From Streptomyces cacaoi (GTDB lineage: Bacteria; Actinomycetota; Actinomycetes; Streptomycetales; Streptomycetaceae), in the NCBI RefSeq assembly GCF_006539165.1, contig NZ_BJMM01000034.1:1-64000 (forward strand): DNA of 64,000 nucleotides. The letters run 5' to 3'. Shown one piece after another: positions 1 to 7,762 of the stretch (position 1 is its first letter; each line of letters begins with the position of its first letter). A model generated the notes under the pieces. It worked only from the letters and a program-made list of their open reading frames with translations, made no database searches and was not told the origin of the DNA. The translations under genes were made by a program, and so were the position numbers.

Positions 1-1662
1 GGCGGCCCGCCGCAGCCGCCGGTGGTGCGGCCGTCCGGCGGGCTCCTGTTCCAGCAGCACGTCACCGACCATGCGCCGCACGGCGTCCCGCATACCGTGC
101 ACGAGATGCTGCCGTCGCGGCCCGGCGCCCGGATCGCCGCGCAGCTCGCGCAGCAGCGCCCAGCACAGCGCCAGCATGACGAGGACGAACGGCAACGACA
201 CCAGGATGGTGCCGGACTTGAGCGAGTCCAGTCCGCCCGCCAGCAGCAGCACGGCGGCGACGGCGGACATCAGCACGCCCCAGGTCACCACGAGCCAGGT
301 GCGCGGGTGCAGCGCGCCCCGGCTGGTGAGCGAGCCCATCACGAGCGAGGCGGAGTCGGCGCTGGTGACGAAGTACATCATCACCAGCAGCATCGCCACG
401 ACGGCGGTCACCGCGGGCAGCGGCAGCGCGTCCAGCATGGTGAACAGCGAATCCTCGGCGTCGTCGGCGTGTTGGGCCAGATCGGCGTCGCCGGTGGCGT
501 CCAGCCGGATGGCCGTGCCGCCCATGACGCAGAACCACACCGCCGAGGCCCCGGACGGCACGAGCAGTACCCCCAGCAGGAACTCCCGCACGGTCCTGCC
601 GTGCGAGATGCGTGCCAAGAACGTCCCCACGAACGGCGCCCAGGACATCCACCAGGCCCAGTAGAAGATCGTCCAGGCGCCGAGCCAGTCCCGGTGCCCG
701 AAGGCGCCGGTGCGGGTGGAGGTCACCAGCAGTTCCTGGAGGTACGGACCGATGGTGGCGGGCAGCGAGTTGAGGATGTAGACGGTGGGCCCCACCAGGA
801 AGACGAAGACCATCAGACAGGCCGCCAGCACCAGATTGATGCTGCTGAGCCACTTCACCCCGCGGTGCAGCCCGGACATCGCGGAGAAGACGAACGCGGC
901 GCCCAGCACGACGATGACGAGCAACTCCAGGCTGGTGGAGGCGTTCAGGCCCACCGTCCGCTCCAGCCCGCCCGCGACCTGGAGCGCGCCCAGACCCAGG
1001 CTGGTGGCCGTCCCGAAGACGGTCGCGAAGACCGCGAGCAGGTCGATGGCCTTGCCCTGCCAGCCGTTCGCCCGGCGCTCGCCGAGCAGCGGGACGAAGA
1101 CCGCGCTGATGCGGTTGCCGCGGTTCCTGCGGAAGGTGACGTAGGCGAGGGCGAGTCCGGTCATGCCGTAGATCGCCCACGGGTGCAGCGTCCAGTGGAA
1201 GAGCGCGTACTCCAGCGCGACCTGCGCCGCGCCCTGCGTCCCGCTGTCCGGACCGCCGAACGGGGGCGCCTCGACGTAGTGCTGGAGCGGTTCACCGACC
1301 CCGTAGAACATCAGGCCGATGCCCATGCCGGCGCTGAACATCATGGCGACCCAGGCCAGCCCCGTGAACTCCGGTTCCGCGTCGTCCGCTCCGAGTCTGA
1401 TCCGGCCGAACCGGCCCAGCGCGAGCACGACGCACAGCACCAGGAAGACATTGGCCGCGATCATGAAGAGCCAACTGCAATTGTCCAGTACCCAGTTCAG
1501 CGCGCTGTCGGTGGCGGCGGAGAACGAGCCCTCGGCGAGCGCCGCCCACAGCACCACGGCCAGCACGGCGAGGGCGCCGATGAGCACCACCGGTCGGTCG
1601 GGCGGCGGTTCGTGGTGCTCGGGGGAGGACGACGGGGGAGAAGCGGAGACATCGGTGGTCAT
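1..1662 (-). CDS. BCCT family transporter (partial at left edge)
   Basis: Betaine/choline/carnitine-type secondary transporter of the plasma membrane, normally driven by Na+ or H+ and used for osmoprotectant or choline uptake. About 554 residues are visible before the frame runs off the left edge; the expected 12 membrane segments appear covered, so only the cytoplasmic C-terminus is missing. Diagnostic motifs are GMGIGLMFYGVGEP near residue 110 and the tryptophan-rich segment FYWAWWMSWAPFVGTF near 310-325. The start is ATG at 1662, followed by a proline-rich cytoplasmic head of about 25 residues and then the first hydrophobic segment. It diverges from the glycerate kinase gene. Substrate cannot be assigned from sequence alone. 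Confidence 0.9.
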   Translation of the reverse strand, partial: MTTDVSASPPSSSPEHHEPPPDRPVVLIGALAVLAVVLWAALAEGSFSAATDSALNWVLDNCSWLFMIAANVFLVLCVVLALGRFGRIRLGADDAEPEFTGLAWVAMMFSAGMGIGLMFYGVGEPLQHYVEAPPFGGPDSGTQGAAQVALEYALFHWTLHPWAIYGMTGLALAYVTFRRNRGNRISAVFVPLLGERRANGWQGKAIDLLAVFATVFGTATSLGLGALQVAGGLERTVGLNASTSLELLVIVVLGAAFVFSAMSGLHRGVKWLSSINLVLAACLMVFVFLVGPTVYILNSLPATIGPYLQELLVTSTRTGAFGHRDWLGAWTIFYWAWWMSWAPFVGTFLARISHGRTVREFLLGVLLVPSGASAVWFCVMGGTAIRLDATGDADLAQHADDAEDSLFTMLDALPLPAVTAVVAMLLVMMYFVTSADSASLVMGSLTSRGALHPRTWLVVTWGVLMSAVAAVLLLAGGLDSLKSGTILVSLPFVLVMLALCWALLRELRGDPGAGPRRQHLVHGMRDAVRRMVGDVLLEQEPAGRPHHRRLRRAA

Positions 1663-1843
1663 GTCGCCCCACTATGGGGCGATCCGGGCGGGAACCCTCG
1701 CCTGGCACGCCGTGCGGACGGGCCTCGGCGCACGCGCCGAACACCCCCGCGACGGGCGGCCCATGGCCGGTGAGCGGCATGCCAGATAGGGTCACCCAGG
1801 CGCGACTGCCTGTTCGAACGTAGAGAGACCCCAGGGGCAGAAC

Positions 1844-2977
1844 ATGACTACGACGGCGCGGACCACACCGGCGCGCGTGCTGATCGCCGCGGACAAGTTC
1901 AAGGGCTCGCTGACGGCCGTCGAGGTCGCCGAGCACGTCACGGCCGGGATCCGGAAAGCCCGGCCCGAGGCCGAGATCGAGGCCCTGCCGGTCGCCGACG
2001 GCGGCGACGGCACGGTGGCGGCAGCCGTGGCGAACGGCTTCGAACGCCACGAGGCCGAGGTGACCGGGCCGCTCGGTGCGCCGGTCACGGCGGCGTTCGC
2101 CCTGCGCGACGGCACGGCCGTCGTGGAGATGGCCGAGGCGTCCGGGCTGCACCATCTGCCGCCCGGTGTCTTCGTCCCCCTCACCGCGACCACCTACGGC
2201 GCCGGCGAGCTGCTGCTGGCCGCCGTCGAGGCCGGAGCCCGCACCGTCATCTTCGGGGTGGGCGGTTCGGCCACCACCGACGGCGGCGCCGGCATGCTCC
2301 AGGCGCTGGGCGCCCGCCTCCTGGACCGGGACGGCGACCAGGTGCCCTACGGCGGGGGAGGGCTGCGCGAGCTGGTCTCCGGCGATCTCTCGACGCTGGA
2401 CGAGCGGCTGAAGGACGTCGAGGTCGTCCTCGCCAGCGACGTGGACAACCCGCTGACCGGGCCCAAGGGCGCCGCGGCCGTCTACGGTCCGCAGAAGGGC
2501 GCGAGCGAGGAGGACGTCGAGCTGCTGGACGCCGCGCTGACCCATCTCGCCGAGGTGCTCGACGCCACCCGTACCGCCGAGGCCCCGGGCGCGGGCGCCG
2601 CGGGCGGCATCGGCTTCGGCGCGCTCGTCGGGCTCAAGGCGAGCTTCCGGCCCGGCATCGAGATCCTCATGGAGGAACTCGGCGTGGAGGCGGCCATCGC
2701 CCGCGCCTCGCTCGTCGTCACCGGCGAGGGCTCGCTGGACGAGCAGACCCTGCACGGCAAGGCGCCCGCGGGCGTGGCCTCGGCGGCGGGGCGGGCGGAC
2801 AAGCCGGTCGTCGCCGTGTGCGGCCGCCTCGCGATCGGCAAGAAGGAGCTGCGGGCGGCCGGTATCCAGCAGGCGTACGCGCTCACCGAACTGGAGCCGG
2901 ACGTGGAGCGCTGCATCGCCGAGGCCGGGCCGCTGCTGGAGCGCGTGGGCGAGCAGCTGGCCGCCGACCACCTCTGA
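1844..2977 (+). CDS. glxK: glycerate kinase
   Basis: ATP-dependent phosphorylation of D-glycerate in the cytosol, feeding glyoxylate-derived carbon into glycolysis. The 377-residue product matches the GarK/GlxK family in length. It opens with VLIAADKFKGSLTAVEVA and has the VADGGDGTV signature around residue 48, GVGGSATTDGGAGML near 140 and the VTGEGSLDEQT motif near 290, all typical of this family (PF02595). The ATG lies behind a weak AGGGGCAG ribosome site. The ethylmalonyl-CoA lyase nearby releases glyoxylate, so a role in glyoxylate assimilation is plausible but inferred; the genes for glyoxylate carboligase and tartronate semialdehyde reductase are not in the window. Confidence 0.92.
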   Translation: MTTTARTTPARVLIAADKFKGSLTAVEVAEHVTAGIRKARPEAEIEALPVADGGDGTVAAAVANGFERHEAEVTGPLGAPVTAAFALRDGTAVVEMAEASGLHHLPPGVFVPLTATTYGAGELLLAAVEAGARTVIFGVGGSATTDGGAGMLQALGARLLDRDGDQVPYGGGGLRELVSGDLSTLDERLKDVEVVLASDVDNPLTGPKGAAAVYGPQKGASEEDVELLDAALTHLAEVLDATRTAEAPGAGAAGGIGFGALVGLKASFRPGIEILMEELGVEAAIARASLVVTGEGSLDEQTLHGKAPAGVASAAGRADKPVVAVCGRLAIGKKELRAAGIQQAYALTELEPDVERCIAEAGPLLERVGEQLAADHL

Positions 2978-3202
2978 GCACCGCGGCGGCGGACGCCGCC
3001 GAGCCCGCGCACGCGGCGCCGCCGAGCCCCCGCACGAACGTCTGAGCACCCCCGCGCACGACCGTCGAACGAGCGCCGCACACGGGCCCGGGACGCCACC
3101 GGGCCCGCCGCAGTGCGGCACGCTCCTCGCACGGCCCCCGGTACCGCACGCCCCGTACGACGAGGTACGACGAGGTGCGACGAGCTGCGCCCCGCACCAC
3201 GA

Positions 3203-3234
3203 GAAGGGCCCGGGCCGAACGGCCCGGGCCCTTC
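3203..3234. terminator. strong stem-loop between convergent genes
   Basis: A perfect 14-bp stem (GAAGGGCCCGGGCC and its complement) closes a GAAC tetraloop. It lies in the 310-base gap between the 3' ends of the glycerate kinase (+) and pssA (-) and probably terminates both. I see nothing else in this gap. Confidence 0.85.
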
Positions 3235-3287
3235 CCCGTGTTCCTGCGGTTCCGCGTTCTCCTGCCGCGGTTCCTCGCCTCCCGGCG

Positions 3288-4205
3288 TCACCCCTGGGCG
3301 GCGGCGCGTGCCTCCCGGCGGTTGTCGCGGAAGGCGTGCACCCGGCGTGCCGTGGCGAACAGCGGGATCACCGCGCCCAGCACCACCTGGAGCGCGCAGC
3401 CCGTCTGGAGCAGCAGCTCCCCGCCCGGAGCGTCGAACGCCCAGGCGCACAGCAGCCCCATGCTGAGCACGATCCAGCACAGCATCGCGACGGCCAGCCG
3501 CCCGCGCGGCTTGGGATACTCGACCCGGCTGACCATCAGCCAGGCGACGCCGACGATGGCGACAGCCGTCGGCAGGAACGGCAGCTCCAGCAGCACGATG
3601 GAGATCACGGTCAGCGCGCCGAACGGCCCGGGCATCCCCTGGAAGACGCCGTTCCGCATCGGCACGCAGGAGAATCTCGCAAGCCGCAGCACCACCGCCA
3701 GCAGCACCACGATCGCGGCCACCACCGAGACCCGCTGGTTCGCGTCGTTGGCGACCATGCCCCAGACCGCCACGAAGTAGGCCGGCGCGAGACCGAAGCT
3801 GATCAGGTCCGAGAGGTTGTCCAGCTCGGCGCCCATGGCCGAGCTGCGCAGCTTGCGCGCCACCAGCCCGTCGAAGAGATCGAAGACCGAGGCCATCAGC
3901 ATCAGCACCACGGCCGTCGCGGCGCTGTGCCGCGCCATGCCGCCGTCCTCGCTCCCGGTCAGATGCGGGATGAGGACGCCGGTGGTCGTGAAGTACACCG
4001 CCATGAACCCGCAGGTGGCGTTGCCCAGCGTCAACGTGTCGGCTATCGACAGCCGGGTGGACAGCGGCATGTCGTCGTCGCTGTCGTCCGCGTACTCGTC
4101 GTAGTCGGCGTATTCCGCGTAGCCGTCGGCGGAGTCGGCGTCCTTGCCGGCTCTGCGTTCCGCCGGCGCCCACGCCGCCTGTGCGTCGGGATCAATCACG
4201 GTCAA
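3288..4205 (-). CDS. pssA: CDP-diacylglycerol--serine O-phosphatidyltransferase
   Basis: Membrane enzyme that makes phosphatidylserine from CDP-diacylglycerol and L-serine, the precursor of phosphatidylethanolamine. The 305-residue protein carries the CDP-alcohol phosphotransferase motif DG-x2-AR-x7-8-G-x3-D-x3-D (DGLVARK...GAELDNLSD) around residues 107-131 and several hydrophobic segments. The first 45 residues are unusually rich in Asp, Glu and Tyr (YADYDEYADDSDDD), a cytoplasmic extension outside the core fold. Its ATG lies 14 bases inside the 3' end of psd, so the two are translationally coupled and product flows from PssA to Psd. Confidence 0.95.
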   Translation of the reverse strand: MTVIDPDAQAAWAPAERRAGKDADSADGYAEYADYDEYADDSDDDMPLSTRLSIADTLTLGNATCGFMAVYFTTTGVLIPHLTGSEDGGMARHSAATAVVLMLMASVFDLFDGLVARKLRSSAMGAELDNLSDLISFGLAPAYFVAVWGMVANDANQRVSVVAAIVVLLAVVLRLARFSCVPMRNGVFQGMPGPFGALTVISIVLLELPFLPTAVAIVGVAWLMVSRVEYPKPRGRLAVAMLCWIVLSMGLLCAWAFDAPGGELLLQTGCALQVVLGAVIPLFATARRVHAFRDNRREARAAAQG

Positions 4206-4863
4206 GGCGAGTCACCCCCGCGGTTGTGGTCTGACCGACCTCGACGGCCGGTTCGACACCCTCCGGCAGGTACACGTCCACCCGGGAACCGAATCTGATC
4301 AGCCCGATCCGCTCCCCCTGCTCGACCTTGGCGCCGTCGTGCACGTACGGGACGATCCTGCGGGCCACGGCGCCGGCGATCTGCACCATCTCGACGTCGC
4401 CGAGTTCGGTGTCGAAGTGCCAGACGACGCGCTCGTTGTTCTCGCTCTCCTTGTTGAACGCCGGTACGAAGCCGCCCGGGATGTGTTCGACGGACGTCAC
4501 CGTGCCCGCGAGCGGGGCCCGGTTGACATGGACGTTCAACGGGCTCATGAAGATGGCGACCCGGGTGCGGCCGTCCTTCCACGGCATGATGCTCTGCACC
4601 ACACCGTCGGCCGGGGAGATGACCCGCCCCTGGGCGATGTCCCGCTCCGGATCGCGGAAGAACCACAGCATGCCCGCCGCCAGCGCGGTGGCGGGCACGG
4701 CGACCAGCGCCGCGCGTCCGGACCTGCGGGAGCGGGCCAGGCTCACCGCCGCCGTCGCCACGGTCGGCAGGAGCCACGGCGACGCTCCGCGGGCGAGGCG
4801 TACGCGGGGTACGGGACCGCGCGAGGGAGAGCCGCTGGGTGCAGTGGATGGGCTGTGGGGCAT
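4192..4863 (-). CDS. psd: phosphatidylserine decarboxylase proenzyme
   Basis: Converts phosphatidylserine to phosphatidylethanolamine at the inner membrane using a pyruvoyl group made by self-cleavage. The short (223-residue) Psd-A form is seen: a hydrophobic N-terminal stretch near residues 35-60, FRDPERDI, SPADGVVQSI, MSPLNVHVNRAP, and the self-processing Gly-Ser in RFGSRVDVYLP near residue 191. I chose the ATG at 4863, which gives the normal family length and an AAGG ribosome site; an in-frame start at 5013 would add 50 residues that look untranslated. The 172 bases upstream, after the mcd stop, should hold the promoter of this two-gene operon. Confidence 0.93.
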   Translation of the reverse strand: MPHSPSTAPSGSPSRGPVPRVRLARGASPWLLPTVATAAVSLARSRRSGRAALVAVPATALAAGMLWFFRDPERDIAQGRVISPADGVVQSIMPWKDGRTRVAIFMSPLNVHVNRAPLAGTVTSVEHIPGGFVPAFNKESENNERVVWHFDTELGDVEMVQIAGAVARRIVPYVHDGAKVEQGERIGLIRFGSRVDVYLPEGVEPAVEVGQTTTAGVTRLDRD

Positions 4864-5035
4864 GAATGACCTTCGTAGCGGAGATGGAGCCGCGTAGGTG
4901 ACAAGGGGACGGCGGCTTTCCGGGGATGCTATCGGTTTCTGACCGCAACTGGGCAAGCCAGAGGGGCAGTCCGACACCGAAGCCCAGTTCCGGGGTGTGA
5001 TTCTGATCCCCAAGAAAACACCCCGAAAAGGACAT

Positions 5036-6250
5036 TCAGCCCTGGGTGCGATACTCCTCCAGCAAGCGCCTGCCGACGATCATCTTCTGGATCTCGGCGG
5101 TGCCCTCACCGATCAGGAGCATCGGCGCCTCCCGGTAGAGCCGCTCGATCTCGTATTCCTTGCTGAAACCGTACCCACCGTGGATACGGAACGCGTCCTC
5201 CACCACCTCCTTGCAGTACTCGGAGGCGAGGTATTTCGCCATTCCGGCTTCCAGGTCGTTGCGCTGCCCCGAGTCCTTCTTCCGTGCGGCGCCCACCATC
5301 AGCGCGTGCGCCGCCTCCACCTTGGTGCCCATCTCGGCCAGCTTGAACTGGATGGCCTGGTGCCGGGCGATGGGCTTTCCGAAGGTGTGGCGCTGCTGCG
5401 CGTAGTCGATTCCCAGCTCAAAGGCACGCTGAGCAACTCCGCAGCCACGCGCGGCGACATTGACCCGGCCGACTTCGACGCCGTCCATCATCTGGTAAAA
5501 ACCCCGCCCGGTGGTTCCGCCGAGGATCCGGTCGGCCGGGACGCGGAGTTCGTCGAGGATCAGCTCGGTCGTGTCGACGCCCTTGTAGCCCATCTTCTCG
5601 ATCTTTCCCGGGATCGTGAGGCCCGGCCGGACCTGCCCGAAACCGGGCTCCTTCTCGATCAGGAAGGTGGTCATCGACCGGTGCGGAGGCGCGTCGGCCG
5701 GAAGGCCCTCGTCCGTTCTGCACAACACCGCGACCAGCGTGGACGTACCGCCGTTGGTCAGCCACATCTTCTGGCCGGTGAGCAGGTGGTCCCCGGAACC
5801 GTCGGGCGCCCGCACCCCCTTGGTGGTGATGGCCGACACGTCCGAGCCCAGCCCCGGTTCCGACATGGAGAAGGCGCCACGGGTCTCGCCCGTCGCCATT
5901 TTCGGCAGAAAATAGTCCTTCTGCTCCTGTGTGCCGTGCCGTTCCAGCATGTACGCCACGATGAAGTGCGTGTTGATGATCCCGGACACGCTCATCCAGC
6001 CCCGGGAGATCTCCTCCACGCACAGCGCGTAAGTGAGCAGTGACTCACCGAGTCCGCCGTACTCCTCGGGGATCATCAATCCGAAGATCCCCAGCTCCTT
6101 GAGTCCGTCGACGATCCGGGTGGGATAGGCGTCCTGGTGCTCCAGTTCCGTCGCGACCGGGAGAATCTCCTTGTCGACGAAGCCGCGCACCGTGGCGAGT
6201 ATTTCCCGCTGGACCTCGGTGAGCCCTTCCGTCCGTGCGAGACGTCCCAT
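5036..6250 (-). CDS. mcd: acyl-CoA dehydrogenase, probable (2S)-methylsuccinyl-CoA dehydrogenase
   Basis: FAD flavoprotein of 404 residues with both acyl-CoA dehydrogenase signatures: AFSMSEPGLGSDVSAI near 130-145 and RIHGGYGFSKEYEIERLYRE near 355-375 followed by LIGEGTAEIQ, whose Glu matches the catalytic base of this class. In the ethylmalonyl-CoA pathway this step oxidises methylsuccinyl-CoA to mesaconyl-CoA. The specific substrate is inferred from position as last gene of the ccr-ecm-mcl-mch run. The ATG at 6250 begins one base after the mch stop codon, with an AAGGAG site inside the mch 3' end, so a longer upstream frame is rejected. Confidence 0.9.
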   Translation of the reverse strand: MGRLARTEGLTEVQREILATVRGFVDKEILPVATELEHQDAYPTRIVDGLKELGIFGLMIPEEYGGLGESLLTYALCVEEISRGWMSVSGIINTHFIVAYMLERHGTQEQKDYFLPKMATGETRGAFSMSEPGLGSDVSAITTKGVRAPDGSGDHLLTGQKMWLTNGGTSTLVAVLCRTDEGLPADAPPHRSMTTFLIEKEPGFGQVRPGLTIPGKIEKMGYKGVDTTELILDELRVPADRILGGTTGRGFYQMMDGVEVGRVNVAARGCGVAQRAFELGIDYAQQRHTFGKPIARHQAIQFKLAEMGTKVEAAHALMVGAARKKDSGQRNDLEAGMAKYLASEYCKEVVEDAFRIHGGYGFSKEYEIERLYREAPMLLIGEGTAEIQKMIVGRRLLEEYRTQG

Positions 6251-6251
6251 C

Positions 6252-6788
6252 TCACTGCTCCTTGTCGTGCGGCCGGCCGCGTGTCGCGTCCCGCGGTTCC
6301 GGGCGGCCCGGCTGTTCGCCGCCGCGCTCGGCGATGTAGGCGGCCGTCGGCACCATGACCTTGCGGCGGAAGGTGCACACGAGGGTGCCGTCCTGCTTGT
6401 ATCCCTTTGTCTCCACGGAGACGATTCCGCGGTCGCTCTTCGACTTCGACGGCACCTTGTCCAAAACCGTGGTCTCGCCGTACACCGTGTCCCCGTGGAA
6501 CGTCGGTGCCACATGCTTCAGCGACTCGATCTCCAGGTTCGCGATCGCCTTGCCGGAGACGTCCGGCACCGACATGCCCAGCAGCAGTGAATAGATGTAG
6601 TTGCCGACGGCCACGTTCCGGCCGAAGTCCGTTGTCGACTCCGCATAGTTGCTGTCCAGATGCAGCGGGTGATGATTCATGGTGAGCAGGCAAAAAAGGT
6701 GGTCGTCGTACTCGGTGACCGTCTTGCCGGGCCAGTGCCGGTAGACGTCACCGACCGTGAACTCCTCGAAGGTGCGCCCGAACTGCAT
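6252..6788 (-). CDS. mch: MaoC-like hydratase, probable mesaconyl-CoA hydratase
   Basis: Hot-dog-fold (R)-specific enoyl-CoA hydratase of 178 residues. The hydratase-2 motif is clear: an Asp in TVTEYDDHLFC and MNHHPLHLDSNYAES around residues 25-50. Next to mcl and mcd it most likely hydrates mesaconyl-CoA to beta-methylmalyl-CoA. The start at 6788 lies two bases from the mcl stop (6791). The last 25 residues are charged and disordered and carry the ribosome site of mcd. The alternative, a generic beta-oxidation hydratase, is less likely given the complete pathway around it. Confidence 0.88.
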   Translation of the reverse strand: MQFGRTFEEFTVGDVYRHWPGKTVTEYDDHLFCLLTMNHHPLHLDSNYAESTTDFGRNVAVGNYIYSLLLGMSVPDVSGKAIANLEIESLKHVAPTFHGDTVYGETTVLDKVPSKSKSDRGIVSVETKGYKQDGTLVCTFRRKVMVPTAAYIAERGGEQPGRPEPRDATRGRPHDKEQ

Positions 6789-6790
6789 GC

Positions 6791-7762
6791 TCACGCCTCC
6801 GGGGGGACGAAGGCGGTGGTGCGCGACAGCCCGGCGGCGCGGCCCTTGCCGGCGACGACGAGCGCCATCTTGCGGCTCGCCTCGTCGATCATCTCGTCGC
6901 CGAGCATCGCCGAGCCCTTCTTGCCGCCCGCCTCGGAGGTGTGGAAGGCGTAGGCGTCCAGGATCATCTCCGCGTGGTCGTAGTCCTCCTGGGACGGCGA
7001 GAAGATCTCGTTCGACGCCTCGACCTGGCCCGGGTGCAGCACCCACTTGCCGTCGAAGCCGAGCGCCGCCGCCCGCTGTGCCACCTCGCGGTAGCCGTCC
7101 ACGTTGCGGATCTGGAGGTAGGGCCCGTCGATCGCCTGGAGCCCGTGCGCCCGCGCCGCCATCAGGATCCGCATCAGGATGTAGTGGTAGGCGTCGGCCG
7201 GGTATCCGGGCGGCTGCTCACCCACCACGAGGGTCCTCATGTTGATGGACGCCATGAAGTCCGCGGGGCCGAAAATGATCGTCTCCAGGCGCGGTGAGGC
7301 GCCGGCGATCGCGTCGACGTTCACCAGCCCCCGCGCGTCCTCGATCTGCGCCTCGATGCCGATCCGGCCGACCTCGAAGCCCATGGTCTTCTCGATCTGG
7401 GTGAGCAGCAGATCCAGCGCCTGCACCTGCTGTGCGTCCTGCACCTTGGGCAGCATCACGCAGTCCAGGTTCTGGCCGGCGCCCTCGACGACGGTCACGA
7501 CATCGCGGTAGGTCCACTCCGTCGTCCAGTCGTTGACCCGCACGACCCGGGTCTTTCCGCTCCAGTCGCCCTCGTTGAGGAACTTGACGATGGTGTGCCG
7601 TGCCTCGGGCTTGGCCAGCGGGGCGCACGCGTCCTCCAGATCGAGGAAGACCTGGTCGGCCGGGAGCCCCTGGGCCTTCTCCAGGAAGCGCGGATTGCTG
7701 CCCGGCACCGCGAGACAGGAGCGGCGGGCCCGGGAGACGCGCTGCTGGTTGCCGTTGTTCAC
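6791..7762 (-). CDS. mcl: HpcH/HpaI-family CoA ester lyase, probable L-malyl/beta-methylmalyl-CoA lyase
   Basis: TIM-barrel, Mg2+-dependent CoA ester lyase of 323 residues. It cleaves beta-methylmalyl-CoA into propionyl-CoA and glyoxylate, the carbon-splitting step of the ethylmalonyl-CoA pathway. Visible motifs are RSCLAVPGSNPRFLEKA at the N-terminus, LDLEDAC near 45, IEAQIEDARGL (metal-binding Glu) near 150-160 and IFGPADFMAS (metal-binding Asp) near 175-185. It starts with GTG at 7762 in a GTGA overlap with the ecm stop. Substrate assignment rests on context plus family; CitE-like malyl-CoA activity alone cannot be excluded. Confidence 0.9.
   Translation of the reverse strand: MNNGNQQRVSRARRSCLAVPGSNPRFLEKAQGLPADQVFLDLEDACAPLAKPEARHTIVKFLNEGDWSGKTRVVRVNDWTTEWTYRDVVTVVEGAGQNLDCVMLPKVQDAQQVQALDLLLTQIEKTMGFEVGRIGIEAQIEDARGLVNVDAIAGASPRLETIIFGPADFMASINMRTLVVGEQPPGYPADAYHYILMRILMAARAHGLQAIDGPYLQIRNVDGYREVAQRAAALGFDGKWVLHPGQVEASNEIFSPSQEDYDHAEMILDAYAFHTSEAGGKKGSAMLGDEMIDEASRKMALVVAGKGRAAGLSRTTAFVPPEA

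Noticed and set aside
22..1773. A 583-codon plus-strand open frame opposite the BCCT gene
   Set aside because: Rich in Arg, Gln, His and Gly with no hydrophobic core or motif; it is the antisense shadow of a clear transporter gene.
1811..1818. GTTCGAAC in the glycerate kinase leader, resembling a tRNA T-loop or LexA half-sites
   Set aside because: No cloverleaf can be drawn around it, and the spacing does not match a LexA box.
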